A stretch of 29,376 nt of DNA from NCBI GenBank assembly GCA_031550205.1, contig JAVBOV010000025.1, positions 1-29,376 of the forward strand, in the 5' to 3' direction. This document shows, piece by piece, positions 14,420 to 23,553 of the stretch; position 1 is the first letter of the stretch, and every line of letters starts with the position of its first letter. The notes below the pieces were generated by a model. It worked only from the letters and a program-made list of their open reading frames with translations, did not search any database and was not told the origin of the DNA. Made by a program: the position numbers and the translations under genes. The DNA comes from JAVBOV01 sp031550205 (GTDB lineage Bacteria > Pseudomonadota > Alphaproteobacteria > RF32 > CAG-239).

Positions 14420-16807
14420 ATGACGGACAACAATTCTACAAAAGAGGCAAAGACAATGGAAAACACTCAAAAGTCCATGGAGCAGACCGCTCTGGAGCTA
14501 ACGCTCGATAACTTGGACACCTGTATTTATATTAATGAAATTGATACCGGCAACATTCTTTTCATTAATAAAAAGATGGCCAAAGAGTTTGGAGACGGCA
14601 AAGCCTTCATAGGCAAACCTTGTTATAAAGTTTTGCAAAACGGCTTTAATGAAATGTGTGAATTCTGCCCGATTCCAAAGCTTAAAGAGACAGGAGAACC
14701 CTATTGTGTCTGGGAAGAGCACAACACCGTTACCGGCAGATATTACCAAAATACCGATAGTTTAATCCAGTGGACGGACGGCAAAACGGTGCATATGCAG
14801 CACTCGGTAGACATTACCGATCGCAAAATGTTTGAAATGAAAATCTCAGACATGGTTAACCGTCTTGAAGCTGTTCTTACCAACTATCCCGGCATTATCA
14901 TCTGCATTGACCGAGACAAAGTCTGCACCACTGCCGCCGGCACCAAGCTTGAAAAAATCGGCTTAGGCAAAGAAGACTTAATCGGCCGCAACATCTATGA
15001 CACCATGCCAAAATATAAAGAGCTGATGGACAAGAGCGTCGGTCCGGCTTTCAACGGCACGCCTTCCAATTGGATTATGAAAATCGGCGACGGCGATTAC
15101 AACTGCTTCTCCTCTCCGATTTTTAATGAAAAAGGCAAAATAATCGGCGCTTTGTTTGCCGCCAATGACATTTCGGAAACGGTCAAAACTCAAGATGAAC
15201 TCAGAAAAGCCATGGACCTTGCCAACCAGGGTTCCAAAGCCAAGAGTGATTTCTTGTCCAGAATGAGCCATGAGATCAGAACGCCGATGAACGCCATTAT
15301 CGGCATGACCAAAATTGCGCAGGAAACCGAGGAAATGGAAAAGATTCGTTATTGCTTGGACAATATCGACCTTTCTTCGCATCACCTGCTTTCGCTGATT
15401 AATGACGTTTTAGATCTTTCCAAAATTGAAGCCAATAAAATGGACATTGAAAACGAGCGCTTCAGCGTTGAAAAAACGCTTATGGATACCAGCAACATCA
15501 TCTCTGAGAAAGTTGCCGCCAAGAAACAGAAACTCGGCATTTTCATAGATCCGAAGATGAAAAAGTTTTTTATCGGGGACGCTTTCCGCATATCTCAGGT
15601 TTTAATCAACCTCATTTCCAACGCCATAAAGTTCACTCCTGAAAACGGCAGCATAGATATTGCCGTTAAAGAGGTTAAAGTTGAAAACGGCCAGACCGTG
15701 CTGGAGTTTTCCGTAAAAGACAGCGGCATCGGCATCACCAAAGAGCAGCAGGCCAAACTGTTTACTTCCTTTGAGCAGGGCGACGGTACCACTGCCCGCA
15801 AATATGGCGGCACCGGCCTTGGTCTGGTCATCAGCAAAAGCATTGTTGAAAAAATGGGCGGCCGCATCTGGATAGAAAGCGAGCCCGGCCACGGCGCAGC
15901 ATTCAAGTTTGAAATAAACTTAAGCAACACCAACGAGCAGGGCGATATTGTCTTCTCCGGAAAGCAGCTTGAAAATCTCAAAATTTTGGTTGTCGACGAC
16001 AGCAAAGAAATCTGCGATTACTTCTTAAAAATTCTGGAAAAATTCAACATCAAAGCCGATGCCGCAATGTCCGGCCAAGATGCCGTCGCCATGGCCACCG
16101 GTGCTTACAGCCGCGGCAAGCCCTACAGCATCATCTTCTTAGATTGGATTATGCCGGAAATGGACGGCATTGAAACCGCACGTCAAATTCACCTGCAAAC
16201 CAAATCTTCAGTGCCGATTATCATGACCTCAACAGCCGAATGGTCGGAGATTGAAGAAATTGCCAAGAACGTGGGTATTTATAAATTCCTGCCCAAGCCG
16301 CTGTTCCCTTCCACAATCTTAAACCTGATTGCCGAAACCATCGGCGGCATTGTTAAAAATAATGAAGAAAAACAGGTTCAGGATATCTCCAGTTATGACT
16401 TTTCCAATGTCAATGTTCTTTTGGTTGAAGACATTAAGGTCAACCAGGAAGTATTTAAGGCCTTAATGGAAAAGACCAAAATTAACGTTGATACGGCCGA
16501 TACCGGCATGGAAGCCATCATGAAATTCCGCGGCAATCCTGATAAATATGACATTATCTTTATGGACATTCAAATGCCGGAAATGGACGGCTTTGAAGCC
16601 ACCCGCGCCATCCGCGCCTTGGATGAAATTGAAAGTGCAGCCAGCATTCCGATTGTGGCCATGACCGCCAACGTGTTCAAAGAAGATATTGACCGCTCGC
16701 TGGAATCAGGCATGAACGGACACTTAGGCAAACCAATTGAGCGCGAGAAGGTTATTGAGAGCATAAAATTATATGCCGAGAAAAAACTGAAAAAGGACAA
16801 CAAATGA
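14420..16807 (+). CDS. Soluble hybrid histidine kinase: PAS-PAS-HisKA-HATPase-REC-REC
   Basis: The 795-residue kinase has no membrane span. The first PAS-like domain (about 20-135) holds a Cys group (C68, C80, C83 in CYKVLQN and CEFCPIPK), and a second PAS is at about 145-260. HisKA has the phospho-acceptor H284 in FLSRMSHEIRTPMNAI. The ATPase domain shows NLISNAIKF, DSGIGI and GGTGLGLVISK. Two receivers follow with D575 (FLDWIMPEMDG) and D716 (FMDIQMPEMDG); the second ends with the conserved GHLGKPI. The Cys group could bind metal or sense redox state, which is inference. Its stop overlaps the next start (ATGA), so it is translationally coupled to an Hpt protein. No output domain is present, so the phosphate must pass elsewhere. 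Confidence 0.93.
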   Translation: MTDNNSTKEAKTMENTQKSMEQTALELTLDNLDTCIYINEIDTGNILFINKKMAKEFGDGKAFIGKPCYKVLQNGFNEMCEFCPIPKLKETGEPYCVWEEHNTVTGRYYQNTDSLIQWTDGKTVHMQHSVDITDRKMFEMKISDMVNRLEAVLTNYPGIIICIDRDKVCTTAAGTKLEKIGLGKEDLIGRNIYDTMPKYKELMDKSVGPAFNGTPSNWIMKIGDGDYNCFSSPIFNEKGKIIGALFAANDISETVKTQDELRKAMDLANQGSKAKSDFLSRMSHEIRTPMNAIIGMTKIAQETEEMEKIRYCLDNIDLSSHHLLSLINDVLDLSKIEANKMDIENERFSVEKTLMDTSNIISEKVAAKKQKLGIFIDPKMKKFFIGDAFRISQVLINLISNAIKFTPENGSIDIAVKEVKVENGQTVLEFSVKDSGIGITKEQQAKLFTSFEQGDGTTARKYGGTGLGLVISKSIVEKMGGRIWIESEPGHGAAFKFEINLSNTNEQGDIVFSGKQLENLKILVVDDSKEICDYFLKILEKFNIKADAAMSGQDAVAMATGAYSRGKPYSIIFLDWIMPEMDGIETARQIHLQTKSSVPIIMTSTAEWSEIEEIAKNVGIYKFLPKPLFPSTILNLIAETIGGIVKNNEEKQVQDISSYDFSNVNVLLVEDIKVNQEVFKALMEKTKINVDTADTGMEAIMKFRGNPDKYDIIFMDIQMPEMDGFEATRAIRALDEIESAASIPIVAMTANVFKEDIDRSLESGMNGHLGKPIEREKVIESIKLYAEKKLKKDNK

Positions 16808-17145
16808 GCTACGATTCTTACAAACCGTTTATCAATGTTGAAGAAATGCTCATTCGCTTGGGCGGAGATGTTGATGTTTATAAAATGCTGCTTAAAAGCT
16901 TTTTAGATAACCAATATGTTGCAGATCTGGAAAATGCCTTAAAAGAAAACGATTACAATAAGGCCAAAATTGCCATCCACACCCTAAAAGGTGTGGCTGC
17001 CAATTTAAGCCTGCAGGAACTAAACCGTCTCTGCATTGATATTGAACAGAAGATAAAAGCCGGACAAACCCAGCCTGAAGATATGCCGCAGCTCAAAACC
17101 TGCATGACCTCCACCTTAAAAGCCATCACCGGCTTCTGCGCATAA
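16804..17145 (+). CDS. Histidine phosphotransfer (Hpt) protein
   Basis: This 113-residue all-helical protein carries the Hpt motif IAIHTLKGVAANL, with H59 as the predicted phosphate carrier. Its start overlaps the stop of the hybrid kinase by four bases, so it is the likely next step in that phosphorelay, taking phosphate from a kinase receiver. The target regulator is not encoded in this window. A terminator follows at once. Confidence 0.92.
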   Translation: MSYDSYKPFINVEEMLIRLGGDVDVYKMLLKSFLDNQYVADLENALKENDYNKAKIAIHTLKGVAANLSLQELNRLCIDIEQKIKAGQTQPEDMPQLKTCMTSTLKAITGFCA

Positions 17146-17172
17146 AAAAACGGCCTTAACGGCCGTTTTTTA
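17146..17172. terminator. Bidirectional terminator between converging genes
   Basis: The stem AACGGCC/GGCCGTT is flanked by an A-run and a T-run. It serves the Hpt gene on plus, and its T-run overlaps the TAA stop of the minus-strand secreted-protein gene. Confidence 0.9.
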
Positions 17173-17808
17173 AAACCACTTTAGCCTGACATCAATTATA
17201 TACCTCGGGTAAGCTTGGTTATCTTCTCCATAATGAGAAAAGGTAATCCTGCCTGATTCGGGGATTTCGATTAAACCGGCAATATCGGTTTTTTTTACAT
17301 ATTTTGGTTCAAAGGAATACTTATAGAAATCTTGTTTAGTGTCATTAAAAAGCAAAACCTCAATCGTTTCAAACGGCTTCTTATATAAAATCAACCTGTG
17401 TTTTACAAACTCTGAAAGCTTCACCACCTTAACGCTTGGGAACAGAGCCTGAACTTCTTTTGCCGTCATTTTCTTTTCAGCAAACTTGCCCTTTTTGTAA
17501 ACCACATTATAAAAAGTTAAATTGGCATTATGACAGGCAATCAGCCTGCCGTTAATAATAATTTCAAAATTAGAGCCCAAAGCGAAGGCAAGCTTGTCGT
17601 TTTTATAATACACCGAATATACTCCCGAACCAGCGGAATTTTTCTTTGTGAGCACGATTCGGTCTTCAAACATGCCGCCCGGCGCAAAATAATTTCCGCC
17701 CGGAGAATATATCAGCTGATATCCGTCATACATGCCGTCAAAATATTCCAAAGCCTGCGCCGGCAAGGTGATAAAAGCTAAAATTGCTGCAAATAAAACT
17801 TTTCTCAT
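17170..17808 (-). CDS. Secreted protein of unknown function
   Basis: I do not recognise this 212-residue protein. Residues 1-19 are a signal peptide (MRKVLFAAILAFITLPAQA). The rest is rich in beta-type segments (GVYSVYYKNDKLAFALG, FEIIINGRLIACH) and ends in IIDVRLKWF. The ATG at 17808 overlaps the TGA stop of the upstream HxlR-type regulator gene (ATGA), so the two are translationally coupled. An upstream Met would lengthen it by nine residues, but the coupled start gives a clean signal peptide. Likely periplasmic or outer-membrane associated. Confidence 0.75.
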   Translation of the reverse strand: MRKVLFAAILAFITLPAQALEYFDGMYDGYQLIYSPGGNYFAPGGMFEDRIVLTKKNSAGSGVYSVYYKNDKLAFALGSNFEIIINGRLIACHNANLTFYNVVYKKGKFAEKKMTAKEVQALFPSVKVVKLSEFVKHRLILYKKPFETIEVLLFNDTKQDFYKYSFEPKYVKKTDIAGLIEIPESGRITFSHYGEDNQAYPRYIIDVRLKWF

Positions 17809-18122
17809 TTCTTTTCCGTATGTTTTTTGCCCCATTCCACGGCTGCCTCAATAATTGGCTTCAAACTGGCGCCGATGGAGGTTAGGGTATATTCCACTTT
17901 GGGCGGAATCTGGGCATATACCTCGCGAATAAGCAGGCCTTTCTTTTCCAAAGACTTCAAATTAGAGGCTAAAACTTTCTGAGTAATGTTGCCAAGCTGG
18001 TTTTTCAGCTCTCCGAAACGCTTGGTGCCGTCCAAAAGATTTTTAATAATCACCAGCTTCCAGCGATTCCCAATAAGGTCAATAATCATGTTTTCAGATA
18101 AATCGTGTTTTTTTTCCACCAT
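17805..18122 (-). CDS. HxlR-family winged-helix regulator
   Basis: The 105-residue protein matches the HxlR pattern: GNRWKLVIIKNLLDGTKRFGELKNQL, LKSLEKKGLLIREVYAQIPPKVEYTLT and a C-terminal AAVEWGKK. I chose the ATG at 18122, which has AAGGAG 9 nt upstream. From that start it has no Cys at all, so it cannot work as the thiol or aldehyde sensor known for some HxlR members (for example YodB or HypR). It overlaps and likely controls the secreted-protein gene downstream. A near-palindrome in the divergent spacer toward the FadL-type gene is a plausible operator. Confidence 0.9.
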   Translation of the reverse strand: MVEKKHDLSENMIIDLIGNRWKLVIIKNLLDGTKRFGELKNQLGNITQKVLASNLKSLEKKGLLIREVYAQIPPKVEYTLTSIGASLKPIIEAAVEWGKKHTEKK

Positions 18123-18155
18123 TATCAAACACTCCTTAATCAATAAATCAAACAA

Positions 18156-18174
18156 TAGTGTCTTTTGGATACTA
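18156..18174. promoter_or_regulatory. Candidate HxlR operator (near-palindrome)
   Basis: TAGTGTCTTTTGGATACTA has arms TAGTGTC and GATACTA that match with one mismatch. It is in the spacer between the HxlR gene and the FadL-type gene, where HxlR regulators usually bind. Confidence 0.5.
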
Positions 18175-18256
18175 TCTTGCCTCAAAGTGCCTACTTTACT
18201 TGAGAATATAATACATCATTATGTTTGACAAGTATAAACTTGTAGGGAACTTAATT

Positions 18257-19480
18257 ATGCATAAGTCAATTAAATATTTAGCCTTTTTCAGCACGCTTTT
18301 GGCAGCCTCAACCGCAGCCGCCAGCGGATACCAATTAAACGAATATTCCGTAAACAACTTGGGCCGTGCTTTTGCCGGTGTCGGCGTGGTTGGCGACGAC
18401 TACTCCGCCATAGCCTTTAATCCTGCCGGTATGACCTTAAAAAATTCCGGCCTGCAAACCGGCATTACCGTCGTGCAAATGCATTCCAAAACTGAAGGCA
18501 CAATAACTCCCCCGGTTGATTTGGGTCAAGGTGTTCACCCCGGCAAAATAGACCTATACAAACCGCTGCCGCATTTCTTTGCGCAGGTTAAAGCTAATGA
18601 AAACTTATATTTGGGCTTCGGCACCTATATGCCCTTTGGTCTGGCCTCGGTTTATGACGGCGATTGGTTCGGTGCCTCGCACGGCATTAAAACCGAACTG
18701 CAGGTGGTGGATAACGCTTTTGCCGCAGCTTATAAAATCAACGAGCAATGGTCGCTCGGCGCTGCCGTAATCTATCGTTACGTGCGCGGAGATTTAATCA
18801 ACGCTCTTCCCGGCTCGCCCGATTCTCGTAATGAAATGGACTTAGACGGCTGGGGTCTGGCCTACAACTTCGGCATAATGTATGAACCGGTTGAGGACAC
18901 CCGCTTTGGCGTGGCATATCGCTTAAACAGCGCTCACACCGTTAAGGGCGACCATGAAATCAGAAGATACAATCCTGCGGTTGACGGCACTTATGACGGC
19001 AAAAGTACCATGACTCTGCCCAACCAGTTGACCTTATCGGCATATCATAAAATTAATGACAAATTTGGAGTATCAGGAGCCGCCCGTTGGACCAAATGGG
19101 ATGTGTTTGATACTTTTGTAATGCAGTCTTCCAGAACGGGGGCAGTGCGGATTCCCGAGAATTGGGATAATGTTTGGACCTTCTCCTTGGGGCTTGATTA
19201 TTATCACTCTCCCGAGTGGACTTTCCGCCTTGGTGTTTCAGAGGACCCTACGCCCGTACCAAGCGCGGATTACCGCACTGCCCGCATCCCCGATTCCGAC
19301 CGCAAGTGGGTAACCGTCGGCGCGTCATATGTGTATGACAATATGCATTTTGACGTCGGCTATGCCCACTTGTTCATGAGAACCGCAGCCATTAATAACA
19401 ATGACGGCACCAGTACCTTAGATGCCAAAGCCAAAAGCTACAGCAACATGTTAGGTCTGCAATTTCAGTACGATTTTTAA
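18257..19480 (+). CDS. OmpP1/FadL-family outer-membrane transporter
   Basis: FadL-type barrels pass long-chain fatty acids and other hydrophobic compounds through the outer membrane. The 407-residue protein has a signal peptide (residues 1-22), and the mature start SGYQLNEYSVNNLGRAFAG carries the family N-terminal plug pattern, followed by NPAGM. The C-terminus MLGLQFQYDF ends in Phe, as outer-membrane barrels do. I chose ATG 18257 because AGGGA lies 8 nt upstream and the signal peptide starts there; an ATG at 18221 would add twelve residues before it. It is divergent from the HxlR-type gene and may share its operator. Substrate unknown. Confidence 0.92.
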   Translation: MHKSIKYLAFFSTLLAASTAAASGYQLNEYSVNNLGRAFAGVGVVGDDYSAIAFNPAGMTLKNSGLQTGITVVQMHSKTEGTITPPVDLGQGVHPGKIDLYKPLPHFFAQVKANENLYLGFGTYMPFGLASVYDGDWFGASHGIKTELQVVDNAFAAAYKINEQWSLGAAVIYRYVRGDLINALPGSPDSRNEMDLDGWGLAYNFGIMYEPVEDTRFGVAYRLNSAHTVKGDHEIRRYNPAVDGTYDGKSTMTLPNQLTLSAYHKINDKFGVSGAARWTKWDVFDTFVMQSSRTGAVRIPENWDNVWTFSLGLDYYHSPEWTFRLGVSEDPTPVPSADYRTARIPDSDRKWVTVGASYVYDNMHFDVGYAHLFMRTAAINNNDGTSTLDAKAKSYSNMLGLQFQYDF

Positions 19481-19500
19481 ATAACAGGTCTGCCCCTAAA

Positions 19501-19537
19501 TTCTCCTCCCCTTTTAAGGGGAGGTTGGGAGGGGTCA
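19501..19537. repeat. 37-nt dispersed repeat (copy B)
   Basis: It differs from the copy at 2971-3007 at two of 37 positions. It lies after the FadL-type gene, and its palindrome CCCCTTTTAAGGGG could act as a weak transcription-end hairpin. Confidence 0.85.
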
Positions 19538-19623
19538 TCCGAATTATCATAAAAAATAAACCCTTTAGTAACCCATTGGGTATAATATCAAATTATACTC
19601 ATATTTAGTTGCAAGGAAGAATC

Positions 19624-20010
19624 ATGACTGAAGCAAATAACCAAACTCTCTCCGCCGCCTTTCCCAACTTCAATATTGAAGGCGCTCTGGAGCTTGTGAG
19701 CGGAATGCCCTCTATCTTGGTCAAAATCATGAATATGTTTTATGCTCAATATAAAGACACCGCCGTTGCCGACATGCAAAAACTTTTAGACGCCAAAGAT
19801 TATCCCGGCGCCTCACGTCATGCTCATACGCTTAAAGGTCTGGCCGGCAGCATAGGCGCCACCAGATTGCAAGAAACCTGCCTCAATCTGGAAATGATCT
19901 GCAAGTCTGAAAACCCTGAGAGCGGCTTAGAACCGGCCCTCAATCGCTTCAACCAAGACATGTCCGCGACTTTGGCTTTATTGGGCAGCAAACTAAGCCA
20001 GTTCCAATAG
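19624..20010 (+). CDS. Histidine phosphotransfer (Hpt) protein, second
   Basis: The 128-residue protein has the Hpt motif SRHAHTLKGLAGSIGA, with H68 as the predicted phosphate carrier. I chose ATG 19624, which has AGGAAG 4 nt upstream, over an in-frame TTG fifteen bases earlier. It is a single gene, convergent with the large transmembrane hybrid kinase whose receiver it probably serves. It is not a close copy of the Hpt protein at 16804. Confidence 0.92.
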   Translation: MTEANNQTLSAAFPNFNIEGALELVSGMPSILVKIMNMFYAQYKDTAVADMQKLLDAKDYPGASRHAHTLKGLAGSIGATRLQETCLNLEMICKSENPESGLEPALNRFNQDMSATLALLGSKLSQFQ

Positions 20011-20023
20011 CATCTCTTCTTAT

Positions 20024-20069
20024 CGTCATTCTGAGGCTGCTTTGCAAGCCGTGAGAATCTCGGCTGAAC
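20024..20069. repeat. GTCATTCTGAGG-type palindromic repeat (short copy)
   Basis: CGTCATTCTGAGGCTGC, TTTGCAAGCC and GTGAGAATCTCGGCTGA resemble the left half of the repeat at 6678-6764 with another stem sequence. It fills the gap between the second Hpt gene and the converging kinase stop codon. Confidence 0.75.
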
Positions 20070-20071
20070 CG

Positions 20072-23000
20072 CTATCTCCAGTTATTAAACAATAAAAAGT
20101 TACTTATTGTCTTAATCAGCTTATCGGCATCAATCGGTTTGGCAATATGGCCGTTCATGCCGCTGTTGGTGGCTTTATCAATATCTTCCTTGAAAGCATT
20201 GGCGGTCAGCGCAATAATCGTAATATCCTTAGCGCCTTTCTTAACCGATGCCCTAATGGCCTTTGCCGCTTCATAACCGTCCATTTCCGGCATCTGAATA
20301 TCCATCAAGATAACGTCATAATAACCCTCGGCAGCAGCCTCGAATTTATCGACTGCCTGTTTGCCGTTTTCTGCTTCTTCAATCTCAATGTTGGTCGGAG
20401 TCAAAAACTCTTTCACAATCATCCTGTTCACGGCATTGTCATCAACCAAAAGCGCCCTTTTTCCCTTCAGGTTAAGTTCGCTCTCATCCATGGCCTTTGG
20501 AGCACGGGTCATTTCAAAGTTTTCTCTCAGCCACACTTCAAAATAGAACTTGCTGCCTTTATCAACTTCGCTCTCAACCTTAATCTCGCTGCCCATCAGT
20601 CCGACAATATTTTTGCTGATGGTCAACCCCAAACCTGTTCCGCCGAACTGCTTGGTAATATTGTTGTTAACTTGGTCAAACGGGTCAAACAAACGCTTAA
20701 TATCTTCTGGTGCAATACCTATGCCGGTATCAACAACCTCAAACCTAACCAGCATTTTTCCGGCTTTATCTTCCAGCTTTTCAACCCTCAATTCAATAGA
20801 GCCGTCTTTTGGCGTAAACTTAACCGAGTTGCCCAAAAGGTTAATCAAAACCTGACGCAGGCGCAATGGGTCGCTGAACAAATAAGCATTATCATCCTTA
20901 AAGTTTTTAAGTATAATCGTATATTTAAGATTTTTTTCAACGCACCTTGGTTCGATAATCGAGGCAATATCGCTCAAAAGCGTTGCCAGCTCAAACTTTT
21001 CTTCAGAAAGCTCAACCTTTCCAGACTCAATTTTTGAAATATCCAAAACATCGTTCAGCAGTCCCAGCAAGTGCTTGGAAGATTTTTCCACCTGCCCGAT
21101 TTGCCCTAAAAGCTCGGTTTGCTTCGGGGTGAATCTCGAAATTTTTTGCTTAATAATTGAGACGATTCCGATAATTGCATTCATCGGCGTCCTAATCTCG
21201 TGACTCATCCTTGCCAGAAAATCGCTCTTGGAAGCATTGGCTGCTCTGGCTTCATTCACCGCCATGGCAATTTCGGTCACGTCATTGGATGCTATTACAT
21301 AACCGATATCCTTGTCGTTCTTATCTTTCAAATAAGTCGCCTTGCCTTTAAAATACCTGTTGGATTTCTGATGATAAAAAATCTCGGCTTCCCGTTTGTG
21401 CAGCAGCGCCTTAATCGGCGAATATTTATCATCATCGGGATAAATGCTGAGTTCGCCATAGGGCTGGCCGATAACCTCGTTTAGGGTTTTGCCCACGGTT
21501 TTCAGGCAAGAGTCGTTCATATAAAGAATCTTCTGGTCAAGATCAATAATTGCCAGCGGGTCTTTAACGCTTTGCACAATGCTGTCGGCCATATCGTCAA
21601 ATGAGTCGGCCAGCATTCCCATTTCATCTTTAACCTGCGCATTAAAGCGGAATTGACGCTCGCCGTGCCTGAACCTGGTAATGCCGCTGATAAGCCCGGT
21701 AATGCTTCTGGTAAAGGCCGAGGCCATCCAAATTGCCACCATAATCACGATAATAATCATAATTCCGGTAGAAATACTGAGGCTCACTGCGGTTTGGAAC
21801 AGATTGCTGGCTATGGCGGCCATGGTTTCTCTAACGCCGTAATTAAGCTCTTTTTCGTTTTCATTAATAACTTCATTAATATTTTTTTCGGTATCTTTGG
21901 CCGAGCGGTGGAAGTCGTCAACTCCGGCGCCGATTGCCACAAACCCAAAACCGCGCTTTGAAGTGCTGTATTGCCCGGTGTAATATGGAATTGCCGCCGC
22001 CGTATTAAGTTTCCATAGCCCGCTCCACAAAATTAAAAACGAACCTGAGCCGCCGTCTTCGGTCAAGTCAAACCAGCCGGTGCATTGCGGCGCAAAGTTA
22101 AGATACCTGCAATCCAGACCGACCAGGCCTTCCTTGGTCAATTCTTTTGAGCCTTTTTTGCTGTTTGATTGTTCAACGAATGTCGGAACATCTTTAATAA
22201 AGTCGCCATATTTTTTACCGCTGGCTTTCCACTCTTCATAAATCTTGTCTTCCAGCCACGGAACCTGGGGGTCTCCGGTCTTGGCATCATACCCGGCAAT
22301 GGAAAAATGGCGCGGATGCACAATGCTTCGGCCTTTGTGGTCCCAAATAAAGGCATAATTTCCTTCAGATGCGTCGGGAATCTCGGTGTATCTCTGCTTG
22401 GTAGGCATTAAGTGCGAGGTAAATTCCATAATATGGTCATGGTCCAAAGCCAAAGTCACATAACCGCTGATTGCCCCGTTTTCCACCACCGGCGTTGCCC
22501 ACCTTACAATACCCTTAAACCGTTTTCCCAGTGGGTTTTCTTTTCCGGCATAGGCGGAAAGGTCAGGCCTAAACTCATTATCGCCGATTTTGGCGGCATT
22601 TTCCGGATTATATGTTCCGATAATTTTTGAACCAACATATTCGCCGATTACGTCTGAAACATATATTTCTCCGGGTTTTAGCTTTTTAAGCTCTGCAAAA
22701 TATCCCTCGGCCTTAACATAAGTGTTGGCTTTGTCGGCCACGTTTTTCAAATGATTATCCATTTGCGGCGAGGTCACGGTCTTAACCAATTCCTGACCAT
22801 TTAAATCAACAAAGGTCATTTCCAAATATAAAGGCCTGCTTTCATATTCAAAACTTTCCGGCGGCCGATAATTAAAGCTTGTTTCATTTTCCTTAATGGA
22901 CGATGTTCTTGCCTCTGGGTTATAATCCTTTATTTCCACCCACTTTTTCTTATCTTCTGAAAGCACCCACCGGCCTTGCTTAACCAGTAAATCGTTTTTG

Positions 23001-23407
23001 TTTTCAATAAAGTTTTTATAAGCCTCAACGGTTCTGGGCAGGGTTGCCGCAAACTTAATGTCATCGTCTCTTTCATATAAGAAATTGGCCACCATTCGGG
23101 CGGTGTCGGTAGACATTCTTTCAATATCTTCGGTGGCTCTTTCATTAAGCGCCTTAACCGAGTCATTAACCGCAATGTTTCCGGCCTTAAGCAAAGCCTC
23201 TTTGGCCATTACCGCCAGTTTTTCGGCTCTGAGCTTCAGGCCTTCGCCCAAATCCGAAGCCTGATGCCAGGCCAGCAGGGCAATAATTATCAACGGCACC
23301 ACCTTAATTACCACAAACAGGCAAATAAGCTTGGCCCGCATGCCAAGACCCAAACCCACAAAAACGCGCTCTACCGCCAAACTGATTTTTTCGCCCAACT
23401 TAGACAT
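20072..23407 (-). CDS. Transmembrane hybrid histidine kinase: sensor-HAMP-PAS-HisKA-HATPase-REC
   Basis: The 1111-residue kinase spans the inner membrane twice (about residues 25-47 and 540-562). Between the spans is an unusually large periplasmic sensor of about 490 residues, probably a double-Cache type with insertions. HAMP (562-615) and PAS (620-725) domains follow. HisKA has H736 in FLARMSHEIRTPMNAI. The ATPase shows LLGNSVKF, DTGIGI and GGTGLGLTISK. The receiver has D1036 in LMDIQMPEMDG. I chose the ATG at 23407 because AAGGA lies 7 nt upstream; a Met ten residues earlier has only a weak site. Its phosphate likely goes to the convergent Hpt protein. The ligand is unknown. Confidence 0.93.
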   Translation of the reverse strand: MSKLGEKISLAVERVFVGLGLGMRAKLICLFVVIKVVPLIIIALLAWHQASDLGEGLKLRAEKLAVMAKEALLKAGNIAVNDSVKALNERATEDIERMSTDTARMVANFLYERDDDIKFAATLPRTVEAYKNFIENKNDLLVKQGRWVLSEDKKKWVEIKDYNPEARTSSIKENETSFNYRPPESFEYESRPLYLEMTFVDLNGQELVKTVTSPQMDNHLKNVADKANTYVKAEGYFAELKKLKPGEIYVSDVIGEYVGSKIIGTYNPENAAKIGDNEFRPDLSAYAGKENPLGKRFKGIVRWATPVVENGAISGYVTLALDHDHIMEFTSHLMPTKQRYTEIPDASEGNYAFIWDHKGRSIVHPRHFSIAGYDAKTGDPQVPWLEDKIYEEWKASGKKYGDFIKDVPTFVEQSNSKKGSKELTKEGLVGLDCRYLNFAPQCTGWFDLTEDGGSGSFLILWSGLWKLNTAAAIPYYTGQYSTSKRGFGFVAIGAGVDDFHRSAKDTEKNINEVINENEKELNYGVRETMAAIASNLFQTAVSLSISTGIMIIIVIMVAIWMASAFTRSITGLISGITRFRHGERQFRFNAQVKDEMGMLADSFDDMADSIVQSVKDPLAIIDLDQKILYMNDSCLKTVGKTLNEVIGQPYGELSIYPDDDKYSPIKALLHKREAEIFYHQKSNRYFKGKATYLKDKNDKDIGYVIASNDVTEIAMAVNEARAANASKSDFLARMSHEIRTPMNAIIGIVSIIKQKISRFTPKQTELLGQIGQVEKSSKHLLGLLNDVLDISKIESGKVELSEEKFELATLLSDIASIIEPRCVEKNLKYTIILKNFKDDNAYLFSDPLRLRQVLINLLGNSVKFTPKDGSIELRVEKLEDKAGKMLVRFEVVDTGIGIAPEDIKRLFDPFDQVNNNITKQFGGTGLGLTISKNIVGLMGSEIKVESEVDKGSKFYFEVWLRENFEMTRAPKAMDESELNLKGKRALLVDDNAVNRMIVKEFLTPTNIEIEEAENGKQAVDKFEAAAEGYYDVILMDIQMPEMDGYEAAKAIRASVKKGAKDITIIALTANAFKEDIDKATNSGMNGHIAKPIDADKLIKTISNFLLFNNWR

Positions 23408-23553
23408 TCTGAAGTCCTTTAACCTATATCTAATCATAATACCTATATAAACTAGGCTTTTAGCGTAAAGAATTTGTTAATTTTGCCAAAATATACCGCT
23501 TGCTTTTAATTAGAGATTTGATATAAACAATAAAACGTTGATTTGAGGTAAAT

